A stretch of DNA of 49,040 bases from Acanthaster planci (GCF_001949145.1 NW_019091392.1:156675-205714), one strand, 5' to 3'. Positions 1 to 10,790 are shown, counted from the first letter of the stretch. Numbers and translations: made by a program. Notes: generated from the letters alone by a model not told the origin.

Positions 1-105
1 TAACCTAGATGATTGTTGAAACATGTCATCAATAAGTTGGGACCACGTAACAAGTTCAAAGATGTCAAGTTACCTATGTTGAAAGTGGCATTGCCATCAC
101 TTCCG

Positions 106-375
106 GTCCTGTCTGCCTTGTCACCATCACTCCCGGTCTGGCCTTCCCAATCACCACCATTCCCAGTCTGGTCTTCCTCGTCACCACCACTCCTAGCCTG
201 TGCTGCCTTGTCATCACCATTCCCAGTCCAGCCTTCCTTGTCACCACCACTCCTAGTCCTGTCTGCCTCATCACCATTACTCCCAGCCTGTTGTGCCTCG
301 TCACCACCCGTACCAGTCCAGCCTCCCTTGTCACCACCACTCCCAGTCCTGTCTGCCTCATCACCATCACTCCCT
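106..375. repeat. Minisatellite, nine 30 bp units
   Basis: Nine head-to-tail units of exactly 30 bp, each starting with a variant of GTCCTGTCTGCC or GTCCAGCCTTCC and ending in a variant of TCACCACCACTCCCA. A partial, diverged unit lies just before position 106. Because 30 is a multiple of three, several frames stay open across the array. On the minus strand one frame reads a decapeptide of the type GSGGDExDRT nine times over. This array lies directly downstream of the acidic C-terminal part of the transposase-like pseudogene on the minus strand and may have been its tail, although a frameshift separates the two today. Confidence 0.93.
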
Positions 376-403
376 ACCCAGTCCTCTCCGTTGTCATCGC
401 TCT

Positions 404-2250
404 TTATCTGTTTTCCACCTTCCTGGTCTTTCTCATAACAGCCCCTTCATCATTACCAGCTCTGTTTATTTGTTTGTCTTCACCATCTGCATGGGCCTGT
501 TCTTCCCCTTCACTGTCTCTTTCATATTGTTCTTCGTCATTGTCATCAATGTTGTCCTCTTCTCCCTCATACTCATCTACCTCATCTGTCTCCTTTTTCT
601 GATGCTTAGAAACTTTTACTGACTTCTGCAACTATCGATCAGTGTATTCTTTGCTAGAACAGAAAACGCACTTTTCACATTCACAGCCATTGCAGGAGCA
701 GGAGAGGGGTCTGATTTTAACTAATCCCAGTGACACACCTACGATGAAGTGAAACTTCCGAGTACCAGCGAGGGTCTTCCCTATCCATTTGGGCCTGCGT
801 CTATTTATCCTATCCCCCACAAAGTCGAAGACCCTCCTTGAGTGATTGCATGTGCCATCATGATTTATGGTGTACAGGCTTGGACAAGTTGTCTCGGCAG
901 AACTCAAAAAAGATCCTTCATCGTGGATGCTGCATTGCTGACTTTTTACTGCTCGCTCTGCTGCTGCTTTAATAACATCTCCATCCCCATCTCAAGGCCC
1001 CTTTCTGTGCCTTGAACCAAAAAAATGCCGTTCTGTTGGGAACCCATAGTCATACTGACTGTATGAAATATCAAGAAAGGGTGTGTTGGACTTGTATTGT
1101 CTTAAACAAGCATCTGTAAACTGCACTGCTCTCACCAGAGGTAACTTCCGGACCTTTGTCAGATGATCACATGCCTCACGTGTAAATGCTGACACTGCAT
1201 GGCTGTCGTGCTTCAAATCTGATGACACAATGTTGAACTTTCTCGAACTGACCCTCCATCAGCTGGGCAAGTATAGTGGGCAACTATGAGATGCAGCGTT
1301 ACCTGGGTCTTTCCCCAATGAGCAGACTGGACTTCGGTTTGTGTTGCACGTGAGTAATTGTTGGAGAACTCCATGACACAGGCAACTGCATTTGCGGGCA
1401 GATTGTCAGTGATGTGTCTGAACCGGAGATGCTTCCACTGAGAAACAAAAAGATGTTGCAAGAAAGGTTCCATTTCTTTCAGCAACTGCTTCACCGTGTC
1501 GCTCAGTGTGGTGCTTTCCGATGAAAGAGCCATGCGTTTGTTTTTCCCCGATGCTTTCCACCATCTTCCATTTCATCCATGAAACATCTTCCTCACCATG
1601 CTTCTCAACTAACTTCCCAAGGTAGTTGGACAACCCTTTCACTTCACAGTGCTGGCATTTATACATTATGTAGGTCTTCTTGTGGAAAGATTTTTCGTCC
1701 TTTGCACAGTATGTCAATAATGGCATGATATTTATCAATGACTCTCACTTCAGGTAGCTTGTGATTCAGGGCTTGCTGATTTACAACTTTCAGTTTAAGT
1801 TCAATGTTCGTACAGTATTCGCAGAGACACTGAGTGAGTTTTGTATGCTTCTGTGTCAGAACATTACTTGGAGTGACGAAAATTTTCGAAAACCAAGTTT
1901 TTTTGTTGGATTGTCTTGCTTCCACTTTCAGTATGCAGAAGAGAGACTAGATTGAATGACATACTTTGGCACCATCCTTTTCATCACATCTTTTTTGTTG
2001 GGCAAGAAACAGCTCACATCTGGCCGGACATAGAAATCCTTCACATTTTGTTCTGTCTGCACTGATGTTACATCACTTCTTTTTCTTTTGTTGAAAGGGC
2101 AGTGGCTAAATGACGAGTAATTGAGAAGAGTTTTGTATCGGACACCAAGGTTCTTGCTGATAGCATGTGCCATACGATACTGCTTGCAAATTTTGAAGGA
2201 AAATTCCAGAGGAAGAACTTTTGTGTGTTGACAGTTTGTGTGCTTCATCT
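404..2250 (-). pseudogene. DDE-transposase-like gene, broken
   Basis: Reading leftwards from about 2248, consecutive segments in changing frames form one protein. It has an N-terminal region with FYVRPDVSCFLP, then CLCEYCTNIELKLK, a Cys-rich KCQHCEVKG segment, a core with MEFSNNYS, TEVQSAHW, SSDLKHDSHAV, and TERHFFGSRHRKGP, and a C-terminal part with GTRKFHFIVGV followed by several CxC motifs and an acidic tail. This order matches a family of repeated, transposase-like proteins common in cnidarian and marine deuterostome genomes. That match is from memory of the family, not a search. The acidic residues in the EFSNNY, SSDLKHD and TERHFF blocks are candidate DDE positions; the first is E here where relatives have D. 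Several frameshifts (near 1926, 1700, 1500, 1220) and a TGA after RKGP break it. Inactive transposon relic. Confidence 0.6.
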
Positions 2251-2580
2251 TGTTCTGCTGAGTTTCTTGTAAGGACTCAAAAACTGCAGCAGCACATGTA
2301 CCCTGTTACGGTCCCATGTCAACTTAGACCCGATACTATATGAGGCTAGTAATATAAGTGAGTCAGTACAGTCCCTTTTAAAAAATAACTTTTTTTAACT
2401 TCCAAAAACATTGGGGGAAAAAATGGAAATTTAAAAACACTGAAAATTTTGAGTGGCTCGTATTGCTGCATATGTCAGACACAAAATGAATGAGGTCTTA
2501 CACCAACGCAAGTTTTAGAGCAGTTTGAATTCCAGATCGATAACCATTAGCATTTCATGCAAGTGATCGTTTAGCACACT
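2251..2580. other. Non-coding stretch
   Basis: AT-rich sequence between the transposase relic and the degenerate minisatellite. I see no coding potential, splice-site pair or repeat structure here beyond short A/T runs. It may be the 5' part of the element on its left. Confidence 0.5.
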
Positions 2581-2985
2581 CCCAGTCGAACCATAAACTG
2601 CAAGACAACATTATAAATAAGCTAAACTGAGCAAGTCCCGGTCAAAGCATAATCCGGGGACTGTAATTAGCTCACTTATCAAGTCCCCAGTCAAAGCATG
2701 AGCCGCGAGACAACTGTACAAGACGATTAAACATGGCAAGTCTCGGTTGAAGCGTAATCCACGGGGCAACAGTATAAGACAATTAAGCATGACCAGTCTC
2801 CGGTCGAAGCATAAGCCACAAGACAACAGAATACATTGTAAGTCAATCCAGCAACTAGTCCCCATTCGAAGCGTAAGCCGTGTGACATAATATCGATTAA
2901 TAAAGCAAGTCCCGTCGAACATAGCATCGGGTCTAGCAGTAAAAACTAGCATATTCCCGGTTGAAGCATAATCCACGCAATGGGC
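2581..2985. repeat. Degenerate minisatellite, 48-60 bp units
   Basis: About eight diverged units, each beginning with a variant of AAGTCCCGGTCGAAGCATAA and followed by a variant of CCACGAGACAACAGTATAAG. Unit length drifts between about 48 and 62 bp. The cores at about 2632, 2680, 2737, 2793, 2856 and 2907 are easiest to see. Divergence between units is high, so the array is old. Confidence 0.8.
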
Positions 2986-3285
2986 ATTATTCATGTCACA
3001 CCTGTACGTACACGTATATAGGCTACCCATTCCATCTGGGTTATAAACTGCAAAGTAAACCATAAACAATATATAGACTTCATATTAATTCCATGTATGT
3101 AAAAATTCATTGATTGCTTGGGTTTTAGATTGCTATATTGATGCATAATCCTAAGGCCCATGATGGTGATAAGAATGAAATTCCACCACACGGTCGTTCA
3201 TTACCACCACCAAATGGGCCGCGTGGTAGGTAAGTGACCTCATGTGTGTTGGGGGGGGTGTTTGCATAGGCATTGTATCAGGAAA

Positions 3286-3850
3286 TCAAGCCACTTCGCA
3301 AGACTGAAGTAATGCCGTATGGTAGTTACAAATAAGGAACTCTGAAGCGGCATCCACAAGGTGCACCCCATCTGATAAATATGAATCCTGCCGCCACCAC
3401 TCAATTTGGGGGTGAGCAATCAACCCGCCCAGCGCCCTGTGGAAAAGATTGCCCACTGAACGGTTAAGAGCTCGCCTGGTGTGCTCTACCGAATTTTGCT
3501 TGTTAGCCGAGGGATAGGAAACCCTTAGCAAAATCTCCGACCAGTAAATGATTGAGTGAGGTAATAATGCTCGGGTGATGGCAAGAATTTGTTTAATCCC
3601 CTCAAGCATTGATTTCTTGGGGACATAGCCCAGATATTGGAGCCAACGTGTATGATGATCTATGTTGGCAGTGCTTGCTCCACCATCCAGCAGCTGTGAA
3701 GGAAGTCTTTGATTTGGTCCAGCTGCAGACCCTGCCAACCCATCCAACAAACAGTTGTCAGTCCGTCAAGTGCCTCCCCCAAGAGAGGATAATGCCACAC
3801 AGGAGGTCCAATGGATGAATGAGTTGCCAACCACCCAGACAAGGGGCTTG
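3286..3850 (-). pseudogene. SGNH-hydrolase-like domain of YR retrotransposon
   Basis: The frame entering at about 3850 reads WVVGNSFIHW, which fits SGNH block I (usual form GDS; here GNS). A frame change leads into the 154-residue segment 3750-3286, which contains TRALLPHSIIYWSE, RRALNRSVGNL and, near its end, YLSDGVHLVD. DGVHL is the block V Asp-His pair typical of these retroelement esterase domains. A block III GGND-type motif is not visible, consistent with decay. Such domains are found as a last ORF or fusion in Ngaro-type elements. Their role is not established; lipid or ester hydrolysis is presumed from the fold. Confidence 0.6.
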
Positions 3851-3959
3851 TTGTCTATTGGTGGATTTACTCATGGAAGTAAAACAGAAATTAAATAGCT
3901 ATCAATACTTAATGAAAAGTTAGTGTATGGGTTTGAATCATGGTTGTTTTTGGCGTGGG

Positions 3960-4884
3960 CTAACATGACCCCAATGTATGAAGCAGCCACAAATTTGAAA
4001 GCAGCATCATGGGAGAAGCTCACTGCTAATACGAATGTAGCGGCTGGTAAACCCCTGAATTCCAACAACCCATCTGTGGCCCCACCAATGTGGAAGGAAT
4101 GAGAAGTACGTGTATATCAGGTATCATGTATGCCAACGAAGCCAAGGGCCCGCCTTAAAACAGCAGTGAATTGAGAACGTGTAATTGGAGAACCATCAAA
4201 ATGGGACGGAAATTGCTGAAATGCTGAGGACACATGCTTAGGAACTGTGTAGTGGCCTGAATGGGGCACAGGGAAAATTCACCCTCAGAAATAGCAGGTA
4301 TTGAAATTACACAACCCTGACCGTACTGGTCGGTCTTGGAGAAACGAATGTTTAGATTAACCACACTGCCGGAAGAGGTATGATGAAGGGTAACATCAGA
4401 ACGACGTAAAGGTGAAATTCCAGAACGGGTGGATGCGGTGAGTTTACTGACACGCAGAAACCCAAAAAATGCTAACAGGAAAGCCGCTCGAAACAGTAGG
4501 GCTTCATACTGATTGGTACAAACGAAGTGCAAAGCAGGAATAATATACTGGCGTTTGATCGCGCCGACCGTACCGGCGGCAAAAACCAGCTAACATTTGT
4601 TTCACAATGAAATGTTTAGTTATGTCATGGGAACCCTGCAAGCAGAGTATAGATGCAATCCCTGAGACATAATATGCAACAGTAGCCGGAGCGTACCCAT
4701 TAATGGACAAAAATACAATAAAGTCTACAAGCTGCTGCAATGTGGGACTAGAAGATACGTTAAGAAAACCATGGCGGGAAATAAACCAACGAAAAAATTG
4801 GCAAACACATTGGTAAACTGAATGGGTATGCGGGGCGGCTGAGTCTATCAAAAGACTGTGAACCTCTAACTTAAGTTGTAACAA
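3960..4884 (-). pseudogene. Tyrosine recombinase of Ngaro/DIRS-like element
   Basis: The 126-residue segment at 4884-4504 looks like the helical core-binding domain, with SVYQCVCQFFRWF and NGYAPATVAYYVSGIASI. The segment at 4532-4155 carries the start of the catalytic domain, LLFRAAFLLAFFGFLRVSKL, where the R of FLRVSKL is the expected first catalytic Arg. About 4110-4080 reads HSFHIGGAT, the HxxR box with the Arg changed to His. Next comes a SHDAAFKF segment resembling the WSSDAFK motif that precedes the nucleophilic Tyr. The domain would integrate circular retrotransposon cDNA. Frameshifts and the lost Arg make it inactive. Confidence 0.7.
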
Positions 4885-4921
4885 AGGTCTGCAGGCAAGG
4901 ATGTCATAACAGGGGCGGCTG

Positions 4922-4968
4922 TTAAAATTATTATTATTATTATATTATTAATTATATTATTATTAAAA
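4922..4968. repeat. ATT/TTA microsatellite
   Basis: Imperfect ATT/TTA trinucleotide run inside the dead Ngaro/DIRS-like element, between its RT and recombinase parts. It translates as Ile/Asn runs on the minus strand. Confidence 0.9.
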
Positions 4969-5389
4969 TGGAACAAAAATTCCCGCCAAGCCAGCATGTC
5001 GGCCCACGCACCAGATGAAATACGGATACGATGATGGGGTTTCTGAATGCCACTTGTGAGATGGAAAAAATGACGCAAAAGGCCCTGCCCGGCCGTATTG
5101 CCTTACAAACGAAATCTAGGCTACCCAGCAATGACTGAAGCTTACAGAGGGTGACTTGACATTTGGGCAAAGTGCAATCCAACTTCGCCAGAATTGCAAG
5201 GACCTTGGCCGAAAGAATCCTAATCTGCTGGGCAACTGTATCAATCATTAAGCCCAGGAAATCTAAGCTTGTCACTGGCCCAATGGTTTTGTCACTGGCC
5301 AAAGGAACATCAAAGTCCCGGCAAACTACTGTGAAAGAAGTAAGCACATGTGCACACTCGTTGGATTGCCCTCCACAACTTCTACACAA
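4952..5389 (-). pseudogene. DIRS-type reverse transcriptase, C-terminal part
   Basis: A 145-residue open segment whose motifs SDKTIGPVTSLDFLGLMID, VTLCKLQSLLGSLDFVCKA and PGRAFC match the stretch after the YxDD box of Ngaro/DIRS reverse transcriptases (palm end, thumb and start of RNase H). The catalytic palm upstream is absent because the element is truncated at about 5390. A TTA/ATT microsatellite interrupts the sequence at 4922-4968, just before the recombinase. Confidence 0.72.
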
Positions 5390-5390
5390 A

Positions 5391-7000
5391 AAGACTTTTT
5401 ATTTCACTTGTTTTCTAGGGTACATGACAAATTTGTTTTACTTGTTATCAAATCAAGCATAAACAAACAGTTTTTCCATGAAGTAGTCTCATTTCCTATA
5501 TATTAAGTTCATGTAAACCAAATAGCCATGCTTCTTATTTTGGCATCTCATTACATTTTACTCAGCAAGAAGAAATGCTAATACATCTTGATGTTGTCTC
5601 ATATTGTAGCAAGAAGTTTTTCTCTAAAAATTTTCATTTGTTCGATGGGTGTATCCATACATTTAAATATGTCAGTGTTTCAATAACCTGAATGACAGAG
5701 AAGGTATCGTAAAAATAGTTCTCTGGAAAACAGAACCTCTTAAATCCCTATTTCATCGATTTTCATAAATTTTCTGTCAATTTCAACTTCTTTTGTGTGG
5801 ACTATCAATAATGAAACACAGGCAAAAATTTTAGTATACTTTGCAACATTGTTGGTAACACTGTACGGGGAGTATCACAAGGCACATGTTTGTGCACCAA
5901 CACTAAAAATTAAAGTTTATTTTTCACACCAAAAAAATGTACATGTAGATTTTCTGACAGCCTCAAGTCGTCCTTCCAATAAATAATGCTCAATCTTCCA
6001 ATTCATTATCAGTGTGTGTATACATGTATGTCGGTTTCCATGTACATGTACATCGCACAATGCACAGCCTACTTATCTTTAACGAAACATTTAGATGATA
6101 CATCATCAAATGTTGCCGAAGCCAAATGAAATAAAATCACTAATAGAATTTCTGATAATCGGAAGATGAAACAGTCTTTTTCCAAATTAGCCTCCCCATC
6201 TAGTCACCTCTAAAACGTTTTGTACTATTTAAAATTAAATCTTCAACACTGAACAGTTGCTCGCGACTATTTCATCCTTTGAAGGATATTCGTACTGGCT
6301 TGCAAGACTGGGAGCTTTCTTCAGTCTCTTTGCAGTCTTCTTGGCCCTCATTTTTTTCTCCCTCTGTCCATGCAGCCCAACCTTGCCACTTCAGCTATCA
6401 AGTCCTCCACATAGCTTTTTTGAAAAGAGAGAAAAATTATATATCAGAATGTAACGCATTCTTATATTTTCCCTGCGCTTACAACATGTTATATCCGATC
6501 AAACCACACATCACCCCCCCCAAGGAAAATGTATATATGGGCACTGAATTTTTGTGTGTTTACTTCAAATCCAGAGAAAAACTTCCATTACCGCTAATAT
6601 CTTCAAACTATGAATCATTAAGTTACTGTGATATCTGTATTACCGGCCCATACCCTGTTTAATTCAGATAAAGGTATATGTCCAAAGCCCTAACATATTC
6701 CACTGTATAAGAGAGACAGTGAATTTGCTTCCATATTCTCGCCTGAAAACGAAAATTATTTGCAGTGTATGGTGGCTGCCATCTTTCTTCTCTCTGCCGT
6801 TCACGCGAAAAGAAGATGGAGGCCAGTCCAACTGGACGAGCAGGCCCGAGTTAATCGCTAACATTTTGACACTCACACACCATTTCAGATAGTGTGAAAC
6901 ACAGAGTGTGACATATGGGAGCCTAATTAATACTATAATTACAAAATACTGTATATGCATGAATATGCTTTACTAGCTGATGCTTTGTGTACACACTTCA
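5391..7000. other. Non-coding AT-rich stretch
   Basis: No recognisable gene, exon or mobile-element domain on either strand. Short open frames here (for example 5795-5986 and 6279-6662) have biased, low-information composition and match no family I know. There are two ACATGTA-type motifs near 6030. It is probably the left part of an intron or intergenic sequence with very old repeats. Confidence 0.5.
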
Positions 7001-7109
7001 CTTGTTGCATGGCCTCTGTGCACACGTTAGGCCTACGTTGGAAATGGTACACAACCTACCCTCCTCCTTTCTCACTTTACAAATGCATTGCTTCAGTTTC
7101 TTCAGTTCC

Positions 7110-7300
7110 CCTGGGTCGCAGTCAGAATCTTTCCTAATTCTACTTGGGATTGCTGTATTTTTCGGCCGAGGTGCATTTGGTATTCCAGACTCTTCGTGGA
7201 GCATTTTCTCGTAGTCATCGGCTGTAAAATGGTTACTGCAGATGACACTCATCAAGGATGGCCCATCCCAGAGTGCCCTGGTCAAGCACACTTTTGCTGT
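7110..7300 (-). pseudogene. THAP zinc-finger domain fragment
   Basis: The minus strand reads VICSNHFTADDYE, then AIPSRI about 25 residues later. This is the C-terminal half of a THAP domain: the CxxHF zinc ligand pair and the AVPTIF-like closing motif (here TAIPSRI). The N-terminal C2-4C pair was not found in an aligned frame, so the zinc-binding module is incomplete. THAP domains bind DNA and occur in host regulators and in P-element-type transposases. With no further domain beside it, this is best read as an exon fragment or transposon debris. Confidence 0.5.
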
Positions 7301-7671
7301 CTAGATTTCCCGTAATACTGGGTCTTTTGGGAACTGGGCAGGCGTACACCGGCCTTTGGTGTATTGCTGCATCCTGCAATGACACATCTGACAGAGACTG
7401 GATGACTGGGCGCCCCAACGGCAGCCAGTTGTGAGTTTTGGCTCTCATTTTAGAGTTGATTTTTCTGTTTAGCCTTTGCTCAACCCATGTTTTATGTACT
7501 GTACTTTAGTAGTTTGTAAGTGAAGCCTAGATGCTTTGGAAGTGATAAAGCTAAAAAATTGGTGCGAGTTTCTGCCGTAATTCTTGCTCTCTGCAATATT
7601 CCGCAAGGTTAAGAAGCCCTACCTCGTGTGAAGGACCAATGCCTCTGTGATATTTCACAATCAGTCCGACA

Positions 7672-8070
7672 ATGATGTGGAATGCCGGGGCAAGGGTGTG
7701 TCTGGTACTGTTTGTCATATTGCTGATGCATGGCCACAGCCTTTGCAGGAACTTCCAAGGAACCCAGTATGCAGTCAGTATGAAATCCACCATTATTCCC
7801 AGCTACAAACGCCAATCATTTGGACCACAACTGTTGTGCTACAGTAACACAAGTGCTACATTTCGCCAAGAAATACTGAAATGTGGCGATATTAACCCTA
7901 ACCCTGTTCCTGAATATGTGAAAGCACCCTGTCATGACCAGGAAAGATGTATGATGATTACGACTAGAACTCGGAATTCAAGAAAGGAACTACTGGAGCT
8001 TTGCAATGTCAGTTACCGGATCCCGAAGTTTGGGTGGTCAGTTTTCATGGCCTTGTATATATGCAAGTAG
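7672..8070 (+). pseudogene. Retroelement ORF leader with 2A-like motif
   Basis: A 132-residue open frame starting at ATG 7672. A hydrophobic N-terminus (LVLFVILLMHGHSL, residues about 11-25) is followed about 55 residues later by LKCGDINPNPVP. In related elements the sequence here is a GDIxxNPGP type, resembling the 2A ribosome-skipping signal DxExNPGP; known non-LTR retrotransposons of sea urchin carry such 2A sequences at the N-terminus. Here the invariant Gly is Val, so skipping should fail. The frame then ends at 8070 and the endonuclease resumes in a new frame about 100 bp later. Confidence 0.55.
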
Positions 8071-8170
8071 TGACCCCCTCTTCGGAGATGCCGTGCTGGA
8101 GTTAAAATTAAAGACCAACGAATCCCAGCGTTAATCCACCCAAGAACACATATCTCGAATCAAGATTCTT

Positions 8171-9000
8171 TTGGGAGAGACACATCAAATCTGGTTAACA
8201 TTTCGGCTGGAGTGTGAATCCAAGACCATACATCCTCCGTCGATCCTGTTATTGAATGCTCAATCGCTTGTCCAACACATAGATGAACTTCAGGTAATAT
8301 TAAATGCAAATGATATCGATGTTGCTGCCATTACTGAGACATGGTTTCTGCCTGCTGTCGAAAACATTGCATTTTTCATCCCTAATTATAGATTTTATAG
8401 CAAACCCAGAGGCAACAAACGAGGGGGAGGTGTGGCATTATGTTTACATGATCATATCTACATGTAATCGTGACCTCTGTCAGAAATTCAGGTCCCGAAT
8501 GAGCTTGAGGCACTGTGGGTGTGGACCCAACCTACTCGCTTACCCTGCTCCATCCCGGGCTTGATTTTTTGCATCGTCTACCACCCACCTGCATCACGGT
8601 ACAAAACGGAATTGATAGAACATCTAATAACATCCCTCAACATCTTCCAGAACAACTGTCCTGGTGTAGGCGTTGTTCTGCTGAGAGACCTTAATCAGTG
8701 TAATACAAGAAATCTTTTTCCGGTGTGTGGTCTTGTGCAAATTGTAAACAAACCAACCAGAGGGGAGGCCATCTTGGACAAAATTATATCTAATATTGAC
8801 CATCATTACAATTAACTGGAAACACTGACACCTATTGGTATGAGTGACCACAACTCGGTGATCTTGATGCCTAAAAAACACAAGAGGCATCACAACTGCA
8901 TAAATCGCAGAGTTGTGCGACCTATCAGGAACTCTGACAAACTGGCATTCGGGCGATGGATAGAACTGGAGCGAAGTCAAAGCAGCTGATTCTACAAACC
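8171..9000 (+). pseudogene. Apurinic-type endonuclease domain
   Basis: The frame from 8171 gives SILLLNAQSLVQHIDEL, IDVAAITETWF and RGGGVAL, which are the first blocks of the EEP-fold endonuclease of non-LTR retrotransposons (the Asn of LNAQSL and the Glu of TETWF are catalytic). After a stop near 8465 the domain continues at 8519-8815 with IVYHPP, LLRDLNQC (the usual GDFN block, degraded) and PTRGEAILD. After another stop it reads GMSDHNSVIL at about 8840, the SDH catalytic end. It would nick target DNA to prime reverse transcription. Broken here. Confidence 0.8.
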
Positions 9001-9463
9001 AGAAGGTTGACATATTTTATGAAACTCTCCATGCTTCAACTGATCATTTCTTCCCCACTAAAACTGTTGCCACCCATAACGAGGATAAACTATGGATGAA
9101 TCTTGAACTTAAGGCACTCATAATGAAAAGGCAGAAAACTTTCTGGGAAGGAAAATTTCTCTTTGGTGACTTCTGCGCTACAAAGTTTCTCGTGAAATAA
9201 AAAATGCCAAATGTAAGTTTTATAAAGGAAGTGTAGACCACCCCAAAAACAGTAATTCCCGGGGTTGGCATAAACAAATCAAGAAAATGTCTGGTCTGTA
9301 TAACAAACAGAAAACTTATCTAGCGGAGGAGGCTGCTAAATATACTGCAATGGAGACAGCCTCGCTTATAAATGAACATTTTTTGTCAGTAGCATGTGAT
9401 ATCTCCTGCCTAGATCTCAGTAAGCAGCCTGCATATTTACCAGCTTTGGCACAAGTGCCAACT

Positions 9464-9995
9464 ATTACTGTGAGGAAACGATTAACATATTATGATTTTG
9501 CTTGATTATTCACTAATTGGACCAATAGAGGGCACTCGTCTACTTACTGTTAAAGTCAATTGCCAAAAGGTAGCCCGCTGTGTATTCAAATTTGTGTAAA
9601 AATAGAACTGTATCCATGCAGCAGAGTCTGCAATGACTTAGATTTTTGGCAGGTACAGACAAGTTGAAAAAGGAGTTGGCTTTGCAAGGGGAGGAAGACG
9701 GTGGGTCTTCGTAATGGCGTCTTGTAAACCCTAAGCCATGCCGGTTGGTGCAGATTGTTGGCCTCCTCCCCTGCGATTGTGGGAATGATTATCAATGTGA
9801 TTCCAATCAAATCTGAACTACAATAAATCAGCACATTTGAAGCTACTGGATGCCTGCCTCTCTTCAGTATTGCTCAGGTGTTTTTATTCGTCACAAGTGA
9901 GACCAGACCCGGTTGTTAAGTCTGACATGTTGACTACTTGCATGTCAAGCTGATCACCCAGCAGCGCAACCCCGCACATACTACATGTACATTAC
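9464..9995. mobile_element. ~520 bp insertion with ATTAC target duplication
   Basis: The retroelement reading frame breaks after CCAACTATTAC (ending 9468) and resumes at ATTACCACACAGGAAGT (from 9991). ATTAC occurs at both edges (9464-9468 and 9991-9995); with one copy removed the codons join in frame. This indicates a 522 bp insertion (9469-9990) with a 5 bp target-site duplication. The insert has no coding domain and no obvious terminal inverted repeat. It contains a short inverted pair (GGGGAGGA near 9685, TCCTCCCC near 9760). A non-autonomous DNA transposon or SINE is possible. Confidence 0.7.
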
Positions 9996-10790
9996 CACAC
10001 AGGAAGTATACCATGAATTGAAAAAGATGAAAGTACATAAAACTGGAGGCCTCGATTTAATTCCATCAAGGTTGATTAAAGAGTTTGCCTATGAACTGTG
10101 TTTTCCCTTATCAGATATTTGTAACTGCTCTTTGAAAGAACGTATTGTTCCAAAAATATGGAAGTCTGCATATATGGTGCCGGTAGCAAAGTGCCAACCT
10201 TACACAGTTAAAAATCTTCGTCCAATATCACTGACTTGCATTTTTGCTAAAGTCTTAGAAGGCTTTGTAACTAGTTGGATCAAAAATTATATCAAATGTA
10301 ATTTAGACAAACAACAGTTTGGTTCTCTTAAAGACAACTCAGCTGCTCACTATTTGATTAAAATGTTGGATCAAATTCATCGCGACACTGATTCGGCCAA
10401 AAACTCTGCTGTTATTGTTGCCACAGACTTTCCCACGGCCTTCGATCATGTGGACCACAATATTCTTTTTCCTAAATTCATTGATTCCAGTGTTCGTAGA
10501 TCTATCATTCCTTGGATATGTACATGTAGCTTTCTTTCTGAGCGCACCCAGGCAGTCTGTTATCAAAATGAGATTTCTGAATGGCAGTCTATTCATGCAG
10601 GTATTCCGCAGGACACCTAACTGTGACCTGTTGCCTTTTTTGTCATGATCAGTGACTCCGGATGTAACATTCCTGAAGTCATTCGCTATAAATATGTAGA
10701 TGATTTAACACTATGCCAGACATTTAGCGATGTTGTTCAAACTAGCTGGATTCAAAATCAACTTGATCGACTGAACTAATGTGCTAATGA
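9985..10790 (+). pseudogene. Non-LTR reverse transcriptase
   Basis: The open segment 9985-10620 shows EVYHELKKMKVHKTGGLDLIPS, LRPISLTCIFAKVLE, QQFGSLKDNSAAHYL and VATDFPTAFDHVDH (the RT box A aspartate) and ends in GIPQDT, where relatives have GVPQGS. After a frame break the sequence IRYKYVDDLTL (about 10685-10710) provides the catalytic YVDD box. Downstream, further fragments of the thumb region to about 11400 are broken by several stops. The function in an intact element is target-primed reverse transcription. Its similarity is to CR1/jockey-group RTs. Confidence 0.85.

Larger units (their letters stand above)
3286..5390 (-). mobile_element. Ngaro/DIRS-like YR retrotransposon, 5' truncated
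   Basis: On the minus strand, from right to left, there is the C-terminal half of a DIRS-type reverse transcriptase (5389 to 4952), a tyrosine recombinase (4884 to about 3960) and an SGNH-hydrolase-like domain (3850 to 3286). This order (RT, RNase H, YR, then an esterase-like ORF) is known for Ngaro-group DIRS elements. The gag-like part and the RT catalytic YxDD box are missing, because the element stops near 5390. Every ORF is frameshifted, so this is a dead copy. Terminal repeats were not identified. The minisatellite at 2581-2985 might belong to its 3' end. Confidence 0.75.

Noticed and set aside
106-375. CRISPR-like array
   Set aside because: The units are contiguous 30 bp tandem repeats without unique spacers, in a eukaryotic genome.
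13-438. Plus-strand 141-residue Pro/Ser-rich open frame
   Set aside because: It is an open frame through the 30 bp minisatellite, which leaves several frames open; no independent evidence of a gene.
9640-9780. tRNA-like or SINE promoter in the 522 bp insert
   Set aside because: The hairpin GGGGAGGA/TCCTCCCC does not fit a cloverleaf and no convincing A or B box is present.
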